A DNA stretch of 7,832 nt from Calditrichota bacterium (GCA_024276455.1 JAJRXE010000526.1:1-7832); one strand, 5' to 3'. Shown: positions 1 to 6,974, numbered from the stretch's first letter. Notes: a model not told the origin generated them from the letters alone. Program-made: numbers and translations.

Positions 1-41
1 CCGGCGAAGTGCAGGTGGGGAAGTTTGTAATTATTAAATAA
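1..41 (+). CDS. 3' end of a secreted protein, probable T9SS-type sorting tail (partial)
   Basis: Reading from base 3, the frame gives GEVQVGKFVIIK followed by TAA at 39-41; the gene is cut by the window edge. The pattern (turn Gly, short strand, then basic-aromatic-hydrophobic residues and a final Lys) matches the ends of the two complete secreted proteins downstream, GGKVAFRKLLFLK and GKGQVAFRKMVFLK. It is also the usual last strand of T9SS type A sorting domains. The stop lies 50 bases before the PorV-like gene on the same strand, so it is probably an upstream member of the same cluster. Only 12 codons are visible, so the protein's function cannot be stated and the assignment rests on the ending alone. 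Confidence 0.6.
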   Translation, partial: GEVQVGKFVIIK

Positions 42-44
42 TTA
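28..44. repeat. Perfect AT-only inverted repeat across the upstream stop codon
   Basis: TAATTATT (28-35) and AATAATTA (37-44) are exact reverse complements around a single A. The dyad spans the stop codon of the upstream gene. It could be an operator-like site or a weak end-of-gene structure, but an AT-only palindrome in an AT-rich gap may be chance. There is no following T-run, so it is not called a terminator. Confidence 0.3.
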
Positions 45-80
45 AAATTGGTTATTATTGAAACGTTGGTCACAATAAGC

Positions 81-84
81 AGGA
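81..84 (+). promoter_or_regulatory. Ribosome binding site fixing the start of the PorV-like gene
   Basis: AGGA at 81-84 sits 7 bases before the ATG at 92. An in-frame TTG at 86 would lengthen the protein by two residues but would leave only one base between AGGA and the start codon. The ATG at 92 is therefore preferred, and it gives a cleaner signal peptide beginning MLKK. Confidence 0.7.
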
Positions 85-91
85 ATTGGCG

Positions 92-1015
92 ATGTTGAAA
101 AAAACAATTATGCTGGCGATTTTGATTCCCTTATGCTTGTTTGCACAGTATCAGCGTCCGGGAAGCACGGATGCCCAGTTTTTGAAGATCGATGTCAGTC
201 CTCGGGCTTCCGCCATGGGCGGTTCGCTCATTTCCGCTACCACCGGGGCAGAAGCGGCGTTCTACAATCCGGCTGCCCTGGCGCGAATTCCCAACCTGGA
301 TCTGGTGTTCAGTCATACCCAGTGGTTTGCTGGCATCAGTCACGAGTTTGCCGCCATTGCGAAAAATTTCGGATTGATCGGGACGTTTGGTCTTTCGGTA
401 ACCGCCCTGTACACCGACGAAATGGAAGTGCGCACCCCGCTGCAACCGGACGGTACCGGCGAAACGTTCTATTCCGGGAATTACCGTTTTGCCCTGTCTT
501 ACGCCCGCCATTTAACAGACCAGGTTACCCTGGGCGGTAATTTTAGCTACGTTTACATGAAGTTGTACGATAAATTCAGCGCCGATGCGGTAGCGGTGGA
601 CATTGCCATTCTGTACGTGACCCATTTTCGGAATTTTCGCTTCGGGATGAAAATTGCCAATTTCGGCTCCGAAGTTAAATACGTCAACGAATCCTACCCG
701 TTGCCTACCAACTTTCAGTTCGGTATGTCCATGAACGCGTGGCAAAATGAATCTTCCAACCTGCTGGTTAGCTTTGCTGCGGTGAAACCGAACGATGGTC
801 AGCCGCTGGGGTTACTGGGAACGGAATGGAATTGGCGCAAGACCCTGTTTTTACGCGCCGGTTACCATTTGAACCACGAGGTCATTCGTTATTCCTTCGG
901 CGGCGGACTCCAGTGGAAAATTTCGAATTACCAATTGCGTTTCGATTATTCCTACAACGATTTTAGTCTGCTGGGCGGCACTCACCGCTTTGGAATCGGA
1001 ATCGGCTACCATTAA
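92..1015 (+). CDS. PorV/PorQ-family outer-membrane beta-barrel protein
   Basis: This 307-residue exported protein begins with a signal peptide (MLKKTIMLAILIPLCLFA, likely cut before Gln19). The mature N-terminus carries the family signature: 'FLKIDVSPRASAMGG' followed by 'AEAAFYNPAALA', equivalent to the 'gaRa.aMGgA ... yNPAgLa' block of PorV/PorQ and UPF0164 proteins. The rest is alternating aromatic/polar strands (for example FGLSVTALYTDEME, RFGMKIANFGSEVKYV, RFGIGIGYH), as expected for a FadL-like barrel. PorV is the T9SS outer-membrane shuttle that binds cargo sorting domains, and PorQ acts in cargo release. This protein is somewhat short for PorV, and FCB genomes carry many paralogues, so I do not assign porV itself. 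Sorting-domain proteins lie on both sides, which supports a role in handling those cargoes; that is inference. The Cys in 'IPLC' lacks a small residue at -1, so it is not a convincing lipobox. Confidence 0.85.
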   Translation: MLKKTIMLAILIPLCLFAQYQRPGSTDAQFLKIDVSPRASAMGGSLISATTGAEAAFYNPAALARIPNLDLVFSHTQWFAGISHEFAAIAKNFGLIGTFGLSVTALYTDEMEVRTPLQPDGTGETFYSGNYRFALSYARHLTDQVTLGGNFSYVYMKLYDKFSADAVAVDIAILYVTHFRNFRFGMKIANFGSEVKYVNESYPLPTNFQFGMSMNAWQNESSNLLVSFAAVKPNDGQPLGLLGTEWNWRKTLFLRAGYHLNHEVIRYSFGGGLQWKISNYQLRFDYSYNDFSLLGGTHRFGIGIGYH

Positions 1016-1071
1016 ATCCGGTGCAACGAGATGGAAATCGTGGATTAAAACAAAGATGAGTTACTCGATTA

Positions 1072-3789
1072 ATGAAATCGATCTGGATGATGGGAATTAT
1101 TTTTTTCATCTGTTTGTCCGTCGGAATTTCCGGCGACGACGGCGAGGCCATCTCCGTTTATTATAAAAACTTTGTTCGTCATTCCGAAGGCGAATTTTGC
1201 GAGCACGTTCCCCCGTTAACCTCTTTCGTGGTGTATGTGAACAACACCGACGATCGCATCCTGGTTGAGAATGCACCCCGCTGGGAAACGAATGCGGATC
1301 CGAATATTAATGGCCTGGGGGTCTTTGGGGTGGAACTGGGGAATTTCTCTCAACCCTCTTTGCAGGTGGGTGATTCGGTTTTCATTCGCTTTATCTGTCA
1401 GGAAACCGGTCAGCAGGGAACCCTGCGCAGTCGGGTTAGCGGGATTCCCTGGTACTATTTCCCGACCACATTAACCTTACAACCAGCTGCTTTTCCTCCC
1501 AAACCTTCCCACATCGAGCTTGCTTTTACCGCCCGGGGATTCCGGGAAATCCGCTGGAATGCTTCAGCCGGGGTGGCATATCGGGTGTATCGGCGCCTGT
1601 TGCCCGATACGGTGGTTGGCGGCAGACCGCGCATGCTGTACTGGAAAGTGGCCGAAGGAGTGCGCTCCGGAAGCTGGGTGGACAGTTTGGTCGGCGGACC
1701 GGGGCATGGGTACCTGGTGATTCCGGTGCGCGATGGGGTGTTTGGACCGCATTCCGACGAGGTGGTCGATTTCCCTCCCGCACCGGAGCAGGTGGAGGCG
1801 GCGGTCTCCGGCGAAGATCCCCTGACGCTTGCCGTTACCTACCAGTATCCGGCAGACACCAGCGGGATTTCCTTCCGGATTTACCGATCCCGGAACTCTT
1901 CCGTCCCGATTGATTCAGCCCATTATCTGGGTCAGACGGAAAATACCTTCTTCCTGGATACCACCGTGGTGCGGGGCGAACGCTATTTTTACCGGGTTAC
2001 AGCGCTGAATTTTTACCACATCGAGGGGCATCCTTCGCCAGTGGCGGAGGTGGTGGCCGAACCTTTTGCAGGTGGGCTGCCGGACCTGGATGTCCTGTAC
2101 ATCTCCCGTACTCCGCGGTACCCTCGTTTTCAGGTGGAATACGGCCCACCGCCCGGTTACAACCCTCACCTGAAACCCGGTACGGAGCACCTTCAGCACT
2201 ACCCCCGGCACGGTGAACCGCTCACCTACACGGCCGTAATTCGCAACAGCGGCGGCGGAGAAGCGGGGGAATTCCGGGTGGAATGGTGGGTGGATTCGGT
2301 GCTGGTTCAGACGGAATCGTTTCCGCCGTTGTTTCCCCGCCAGCGGGTTTATTCTTCCCTCCTCTGGCCCTACGACAGCACCCGGGGACAAATGATTGAA
2401 TGCAAGGTAATTCCCCTGGAAAGTTACCAGGAAGTCTCTTTCGAAAATAACCGGGTGCAAATCCGCTCGAATGCCCTGTCCTTTCATTTTTACGTGGAAG
2501 AGAGTTTACGCGAACTCTTCGAGAATACCCCCAATCCGCTGGGTTCTTACAGTTTTGAAGATTGGGCGCAGGTGCAGCTGGCGCAGATGCGCTGTTTTTT
2601 TCGGCAGGCGGTGTACCCGACGACCACCTCCCGGGGAGTAACGGAGTTTGTGTACCTGGACACGGTCAGCTACTATCCGGACGGCACCCTGCCGGATTAC
2701 GGCACCCATGCCTTGCCTTCGGAGCTGTGGGACGGTCAGTGGGGATTTACCGGCGATGCCGAGGCACTGAATTATTTCCGGAATGTAGTAATCGGGCAGA
2801 ACGAGGGAATGGACTGGGCGTTGCTCCACGAGTTGGGTCACCAGTTGGGATTGATTGACCTCTACAACATGGATGTTCAGGAGAGCGAGTTGCAGGTGAT
2901 TGAACCGCGCACCGGGCAAAAACCGCCCCTGCGGCCGGTACGCTGGGATGTATTGTATTACTGCAGCCGCAACGCTTTTCTGATGCACAGCAATTTCCAG
3001 GCGGGTTTCTCCGATCATTCCGCCGGCGCGTTGCAACGCAATCGGGGGAAGCGGCGGGGCTTCTTCGGTGAATATCTGGCCGATGTGCCCCGGGAAAATG
3101 CTTTTCTGATACAATACCCGAATGGCACAGCGGTGAAAAATGCCGACGTGTGGGTGTACCAGATGCAGGACAACGTCATCCCCAATGTGCCGAAATTTCG
3201 GGGTCGCACCGACAAGTCGGGCCAGTACCAGTTCCCCCATGTAACAGACACGCTGTACGCCGGGGGCATTTCGGTGGCACACCCTTTTTCGACCGTTTAC
3301 AGCGAACATCCCCAGGTAGTGGGCACCAATGCAGTGTTATTCGTACGGGTGGCGAAAGGCGACAGCGTGGGGTACCGCTTCATCGACATTTGCGATTTTA
3401 ATGTGGCGTACTGGTCGGGCGATTCCCTTGCGGCGGTTTACCCGTTGAAAGTGACAGACTGGTTCATTCTCCCCGCCACCGGTGTGGACGAAGAACCCCG
3501 GAATGCGATGACCCGAACCGCGCTGGTGGGTAACTATCCCAATCCGTTTAATGGTTCTACCCGAATTCTTTTTCGGTTGGCGCAGGCTGGTCGGGTACGG
3601 CTGGAAATTTTTGACCTTCGGGGAAGCCGTGTCGTTACCCTGGCCGACCGTTTTTTCTCGGGCGGTGAGCACACCGTGACCTGGAACGGAAAAGATGCCC
3701 GGAATCGGCAGGTACCCAGCGGAATTTACGTTCTTCGCCTGGAGGGCGGCGGAAAGGTGGCGTTTCGTAAATTGCTCTTTTTGAAATAA
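1072..3789 (+). CDS. Secreted multidomain zinc metalloprotease with T9SS-type sorting domain
   Basis: This is a 905-residue secreted protein with a probable signal peptide at about 1-21. Domains in order: a Cys-paired module (29-140, C43 and C109) shared with the next gene; two FnIII-like domains (about 144-234 and 235-330); a CARDB-like beta domain (about 340-470, with YTAVIRNSGGGEAGEF and the typical E.NN end at 458-460); a metalloprotease core (about 475-675); a carboxypeptidase-regulatory-like beta sandwich (about 678-800, NADVWVYQ and GRTDKSGQYQF); and a sorting domain from NYPNPFNGS (821) to FRKLLFLK. The zinc motif is H586-E587-L-G-H590-Q-L-G-L-I-D596-L-Y. It resembles M6-type 'HE.GH.LGL.D.Y', and D596 is in the position of the aspartate ligand of HExxHxxGxxD enzymes such as snapalysin (M7). 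'FLMHS' (M638) may supply a Met-turn. The peptidase family is uncertain, but a secreted zinc protease is well supported. The ATG at 1072 has only a weak upstream GATGAG, 11 bases away. Confidence 0.85.
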   Translation: MKSIWMMGIIFFICLSVGISGDDGEAISVYYKNFVRHSEGEFCEHVPPLTSFVVYVNNTDDRILVENAPRWETNADPNINGLGVFGVELGNFSQPSLQVGDSVFIRFICQETGQQGTLRSRVSGIPWYYFPTTLTLQPAAFPPKPSHIELAFTARGFREIRWNASAGVAYRVYRRLLPDTVVGGRPRMLYWKVAEGVRSGSWVDSLVGGPGHGYLVIPVRDGVFGPHSDEVVDFPPAPEQVEAAVSGEDPLTLAVTYQYPADTSGISFRIYRSRNSSVPIDSAHYLGQTENTFFLDTTVVRGERYFYRVTALNFYHIEGHPSPVAEVVAEPFAGGLPDLDVLYISRTPRYPRFQVEYGPPPGYNPHLKPGTEHLQHYPRHGEPLTYTAVIRNSGGGEAGEFRVEWWVDSVLVQTESFPPLFPRQRVYSSLLWPYDSTRGQMIECKVIPLESYQEVSFENNRVQIRSNALSFHFYVEESLRELFENTPNPLGSYSFEDWAQVQLAQMRCFFRQAVYPTTTSRGVTEFVYLDTVSYYPDGTLPDYGTHALPSELWDGQWGFTGDAEALNYFRNVVIGQNEGMDWALLHELGHQLGLIDLYNMDVQESELQVIEPRTGQKPPLRPVRWDVLYYCSRNAFLMHSNFQAGFSDHSAGALQRNRGKRRGFFGEYLADVPRENAFLIQYPNGTAVKNADVWVYQMQDNVIPNVPKFRGRTDKSGQYQFPHVTDTLYAGGISVAHPFSTVYSEHPQVVGTNAVLFVRVAKGDSVGYRFIDICDFNVAYWSGDSLAAVYPLKVTDWFILPATGVDEEPRNAMTRTALVGNYPNPFNGSTRILFRLAQAGRVRLEIFDLRGSRVVTLADRFFSGGEHTVTWNGKDARNRQVPSGIYVLRLEGGGKVAFRKLLFLK

Positions 3790-3813
3790 AAATACACAGA
3801 TGGACGTCAAAAA

Positions 3814-6108
3814 ATGAAACACAAATGGTTTTTATTGACTCTTCTCCTTTTTTTTGATCTGGGCGTTTTTGGGGGATTGCCCGCTCAGTCTTCTTTTCCC
3901 ATCCGCACCCGCTGGGTTTCGCCGGGGAATGAAAAACCCCTGTCCTACCGGGAGTGGAAGGCGCAGTGGGAGGCGCGTCACCATTTAAAAGAGGCGCGGG
4001 TTGTTTACCGGTCGCCGGATTTTCAAATCGTGTCAACGGACTCATTCACCTATGGACAGGATTACGCCTATTACAAAGCGCTGGTTCTGCATCAGGATTT
4101 GAGTATTTGCGAAGAGGTGCCTCCCGAGGCTACCTTCATTGTTTATTTAAACGGGAATGATGAACAGATTTTAACCGACGAAGCGCCTCGCTGGATGGCG
4201 AGCGATCCGAATATTACCGGTTTGGGGTGGTTCGGAATCGAGTTGGGAAATTTTACCGATCCTCCCATTGCGCCGGGCGATTCGTTCACGGTGGTGTTTA
4301 CCTGTTACACCACTCAAAGCGGATATCAGCAGGGAACGCTGACCGATTCTGTTCCGGCGATTCCCTTACCCCCGTCTTTTCCAAAAACGTTGTACCTCAA
4401 AGAGAAGGCCATTCCACGTCCTCCGGAAAACATTCGGCTCGTTCGAGAAGGAACGGGGAACCGGCTAAGCTGGGAAAAACGTCCGGGTCTTAGTTACACC
4501 ATTTACCGAAGAAATTTGTTCGATACCCTGGCTTACCATTTGCCGCGGGGCCAATTTCGCAAGATTGCTCAGGACATCGTGGATTCCGTTTTTGTGGATC
4601 AGACAATCGACACCACGCAGCTCTATGGGTACCTCTTGTTTAGCAAAGACCTGAGCACAGGGATGACAAGCGGTCATTCTCTGGAGGTCAAAGAAGAGTC
4701 GCGGCTGCCGGAAGTGCGCGCCATTCTGGTACAACCGGAGTTGTATGCTGCCATTCAAAGCCGGCTTTTTACTCTGATTGGAGACTGGGAAAACGAAGGG
4801 GCGCAGGTGGTGGTGTATTCCACCCAGTTCGCTTCGCCGGAAGCCCTGCGGGATACCTTGCGTTCCATCGCAGGACTACGCGGAGCCCTGCTGATCGGGG
4901 ATTTTCCGGTGCCCTGGTTTCAATATTGTAATGAAAATGGCGAAGATTATCAGGAATTCCCCTGCGATCTTTTCTTCATGGATCTGGACGGAATCTGGGA
5001 AGACAATTTCCACTACGTGGACAGTCTGGGGTTGGTGGAAGGCAGCGACGGTATCTACGATACCCATTATGCCAGTTTTCCGCGTCACACCGAGATGCCG
5101 GAAATTGTGGTGGGGCGGATTACCCCCACGCCGGGAATGGGGCCGGCGGAAGAGGTGGTCAATTTTTATCTGGAGAAATTGCACCAATATCGATACGATC
5201 TGGGGGGAATTCGCCAGAATTTCCGGGCCCTGGCTTTCCCGGACGACGACTGGCACGAGTGGGGTGACATGCTGGCCAATAATTACATCAACCAGGTGTA
5301 CCCCGAAGTGCTCTCCATTTCCGATCAGGAGTTGACCTCGGCAGCGACCTACGAGGACCGCCTGGACGACCACTTCAGCCTGATTCACGTCTGGGTCCAT
5401 TCCTGGCCGCAGGGGCACAGTTTTCGGGTAAACCATTACACCGACTGGGACCCGTTTTACAATTATCAGATTTTGCCCGCTCACACGAACGCGAATTTTT
5501 TCAATTTGTTTGCTTGCGGAAATTGCCGTTACGTGGAAGATTTGAACTGTGGGGCCATTTACACCCTGCAAACAAAAGGAGGCATTGATGCCATTGGCAC
5601 CACCCACAGCGGGGGAATGTTGCAGTACGATTATTTTTACGAGCAACTGGCCGAGGGAATATCCTGGGGAGAAGCGTTCTTGCGGACCTTTCAGTATGTG
5701 GGGAAATACGGTTTCTCGCCGGAAATGAAAGGCTGGTATTACGGTTTAACGTTTCTGGGCGATCCGTTTGTGATACCTCAGCCGCCCGGGGTGAGTCCGG
5801 TGGTGCAGCGGGAGAGGATGGAACTTCCTGCTCGCCTGGAAATTTTCAACTACCCCAATCCCTTTAACAACGGAACGATGATTGAGTACTCCCTGAAGAC
5901 CTCCCAATCGGTGCGCCTGACCATTTACAATGTGCTGGGACAAAAGGTCGTGGAGGTCGAAAACACAGTTCTTCCGCCGGGAGTCCATCGCTGGTACTGG
6001 GACGGAAAAGATGGCCGCGGTAACGAAGTGGCCGGTGGGGTGTATTACTGCCTCTTGCGCACCGGTAAGGGACAGGTTGCTTTTAGAAAAATGGTGTTCT
6101 TGAAATAA
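3814..6108 (+). CDS. Secreted C25-like (gingipain-type) cysteine protease with T9SS-type sorting domain
   Basis: This 764-residue protein has a signal peptide ending near 'GGLPAQ' (about residue 25). Residues 26-83 are polar and have no counterpart in the neighbouring metalloprotease; they may be a propeptide. Residues 85-190 repeat that neighbour's Cys-paired module (C99, C164), and about 202-292 form an FnIII-like domain. The catalytic region (about 300-660) shows the C25 landmarks: ALLIGDFPVPWF (358-369), DLFFMDLDGIWED (385-397), PEIVVGRI (429-436), VHSWPQGHSF with H529 and H535, LFACGNC with likely nucleophile C568, and FLGDPFVIP (647-655). In gingipains a His and a Cys form the dyad, the Cys lying in an 'ACxN' context like FACGN here. 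Which His is catalytic is unclear. The sorting domain runs from FNYPNPFNNG (678) to FRKMVFLK. The gene starts 24 bases after the metalloprotease stop with only a weak GGA ahead, suggesting coupled expression; its stop overlaps the next start. Confidence 0.83.
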   Translation: MKHKWFLLTLLLFFDLGVFGGLPAQSSFPIRTRWVSPGNEKPLSYREWKAQWEARHHLKEARVVYRSPDFQIVSTDSFTYGQDYAYYKALVLHQDLSICEEVPPEATFIVYLNGNDEQILTDEAPRWMASDPNITGLGWFGIELGNFTDPPIAPGDSFTVVFTCYTTQSGYQQGTLTDSVPAIPLPPSFPKTLYLKEKAIPRPPENIRLVREGTGNRLSWEKRPGLSYTIYRRNLFDTLAYHLPRGQFRKIAQDIVDSVFVDQTIDTTQLYGYLLFSKDLSTGMTSGHSLEVKEESRLPEVRAILVQPELYAAIQSRLFTLIGDWENEGAQVVVYSTQFASPEALRDTLRSIAGLRGALLIGDFPVPWFQYCNENGEDYQEFPCDLFFMDLDGIWEDNFHYVDSLGLVEGSDGIYDTHYASFPRHTEMPEIVVGRITPTPGMGPAEEVVNFYLEKLHQYRYDLGGIRQNFRALAFPDDDWHEWGDMLANNYINQVYPEVLSISDQELTSAATYEDRLDDHFSLIHVWVHSWPQGHSFRVNHYTDWDPFYNYQILPAHTNANFFNLFACGNCRYVEDLNCGAIYTLQTKGGIDAIGTTHSGGMLQYDYFYEQLAEGISWGEAFLRTFQYVGKYGFSPEMKGWYYGLTFLGDPFVIPQPPGVSPVVQRERMELPARLEIFNYPNPFNNGTMIEYSLKTSQSVRLTIYNVLGQKVVEVENTVLPPGVHRWYWDGKDGRGNEVAGGVYYCLLRTGKGQVAFRKMVFLK

Positions 6109-6110
6109 TG
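6106..6110 (+). promoter_or_regulatory. TAATG stop-start overlap (translational coupling)
   Basis: The TAA of the cysteine-protease gene (6106-6108) shares its last A with the ATG of the EF-hand gene (6108-6110). No strong Shine-Dalgarno sequence precedes this ATG, so re-initiation by ribosomes ending the protease gene is the likely mode of translation. It places the two genes on one transcript. Confidence 0.75.
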
Positions 6111-6842
6111 AATAGAGCGGTTAAAACATTGTGGAAGGGAATGGCCCTTTTGCTGGTTTTGGGTGCCGCAGCGCAGCTCGCTGCACACGGGTACATTTTC
6201 GGCAAATCCAACGAAGAGATGCGCGATGACATTCGCATTACTCTGGGACCGCGGCGAATGCAGATTGAGTACCGGGCCACTTATCAGGGACAAATTGCGC
6301 CCCATGTTCGCAACCTGATCGATACCAATGGGGACTATCGCTTGAACCGGACGGAAGTGGAACGCTTCGTGAAATTGTTTCTCAAAACTTTTCGGGAGCA
6401 ATATCCCCGGGCTTACATTAAAATTAACGGACGCCGTTACCCGGCTTACATCGATTCCCTGATTTTGCCGGGTATTCTGCAGGATTCCCTTTTAGCACCG
6501 TTGAAAGTCCGGGTGCATTTCCGGGTGGAAGATTTCGATCTTCCTGTAGCGCAAAGCCAATTGGAATTCGATCCCCGTTTCTTTTTTCTGGTGGGCGATC
6601 ATTTCGTGAAACTGGCTAAGCGTTACGTGGCATTCACCGATGAGCAGGAGGCGCGCATCGGGCGATATCTGCAAATTGCGCTCTACGGCAGCCGTTCCAT
6701 TCGGTTTACCCGCACCTTTCCCGGTCGCATTCGCAAGGACAAAAAGTCAGTTTACATTTACGGGGTGTTCTACGACCAGAACATCAAAAAACTGCGTCAG
6801 GACCAGATTCCCCATTTCCGGGTGGAGCTGGTGCGGGAGTGA
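6108..6842 (+). CDS. Periplasmic EF-hand protein, probable accessory partner of the NicO transporter
   Basis: This 244-residue exported protein has a signal peptide (basic R3, K6, K10; hydrophobic 12-22; likely cut after LAA26), leaving His27 at the mature N-terminus. The mature part opens with strands (DIRITLGPRRMQIEYRATY), then a canonical EF-hand loop DTNGDYRLNRTE (72-83; D72, N74, D76, N80, E83) followed by a helix. Two further beta-rich stretches follow, with no membrane segment. The plan of short strands, 'iDtnGDgrl...E' loop, helix and beta domain resembles extracytoplasmic proteins or domains often found with NicO-type Ni/Co transporters (compare DUF1007 proteins and the N-terminal domains of actinobacterial NicO proteins). 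The match is by layout rather than clear sequence identity. A NicO gene follows 140 bases downstream. An internal ATG at 6141 would lose the basic start of the signal peptide, so 6108 is kept. The function in metal handling is inferred. Confidence 0.75.
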   Translation: MNRAVKTLWKGMALLLVLGAAAQLAAHGYIFGKSNEEMRDDIRITLGPRRMQIEYRATYQGQIAPHVRNLIDTNGDYRLNRTEVERFVKLFLKTFREQYPRAYIKINGRRYPAYIDSLILPGILQDSLLAPLKVRVHFRVEDFDLPVAQSQLEFDPRFFFLVGDHFVKLAKRYVAFTDEQEARIGRYLQIALYGSRSIRFTRTFPGRIRKDKKSVYIYGVFYDQNIKKLRQDQIPHFRVELVRE

Positions 6843-6846
6843 GTGG

Positions 6847-6886
6847 GAATTGAAAGATTGGAAGATTAAAAGATTGGAAGATTGGA
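6847..6886. repeat. 8-bp tandem repeat, consensus AGATTGGA
   Basis: Register-perfect 8-base units run from 6855: AGATTGGA, AGATTAAA, AGATTGGA, AGATTGGA, preceded by a degenerate GAATTGAA at 6847-6854. The block begins five bases after the EF-hand gene's stop. It is purine-rich on the + strand. Similar AAGATTGGA-type strings occur between genes in some environmental FCB genomes, to my recollection; I could not check this. Confidence 0.8.
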
Positions 6887-6961
6887 AACTCTTATGTTTA
6901 TGTCCCTATGCCCTCCATCGGTGCGGGGAGATGCAGACATTTGGATTTATTGGAGTAAATT

Positions 6962-6974
6962 CCCGTTATTCGGG
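6962..6974 (+). promoter_or_regulatory. Small hairpin just upstream of the NicO start codon
   Basis: CCCG (6962-6965) and CGGG (6971-6974) can pair around a TTATT loop. The 3' arm plus G6975 is the only G-rich stretch at a plausible ribosome-binding distance from the ATG at 6983, so pairing could limit initiation. The stem is only four pairs, so this is tentative. Confidence 0.3.

Noticed and set aside
48..76. Sigma-70-like promoter (TTGGTT, 17 bases, CACAAT) before the PorV-like gene
   Set aside because: Only 3/6 and 4/6 matches in an AT-rich gap, and it would leave a leader of under ten bases; too weak to annotate.
86..91. TTG at 86 as start of the PorV-like gene
   Set aside because: It leaves only one base after AGGA, while ATG at 92 has a normal 7-base spacing.
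92..145. Lipoprotein signal in the PorV-like protein
   Set aside because: The Cys in 'LIPLC' has Leu at -1 rather than Gly/Ala/Ser, so it does not fit a lipobox; an ordinary signal peptide ending LFA is more likely.
1915..2487. Open 190-codon minus-strand frame opposite the FnIII/CARDB region
   Set aside because: No family features, and it is fully covered by the well-supported + strand gene.
2506..3309. Open 267-codon minus-strand frame opposite the metalloprotease core
   Set aside because: It lies wholly opposite a gene with clear motifs (HELGH, CARDB), has no recognisable domain, and long antisense frames are common in mid-to-high GC coding DNA.
4876..5646. Open 256-codon minus-strand frame opposite the cysteine-protease core
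   Set aside because: It is antisense to the conserved C25-like region, with no domain or signal peptide recognisable; treated as a shadow.
6141..6842. Internal ATG at 6141 as start of the EF-hand gene
   Set aside because: Purine-rich AAGGGA directly abuts the ATG with almost no spacing, and this start removes the basic residues of the signal peptide.
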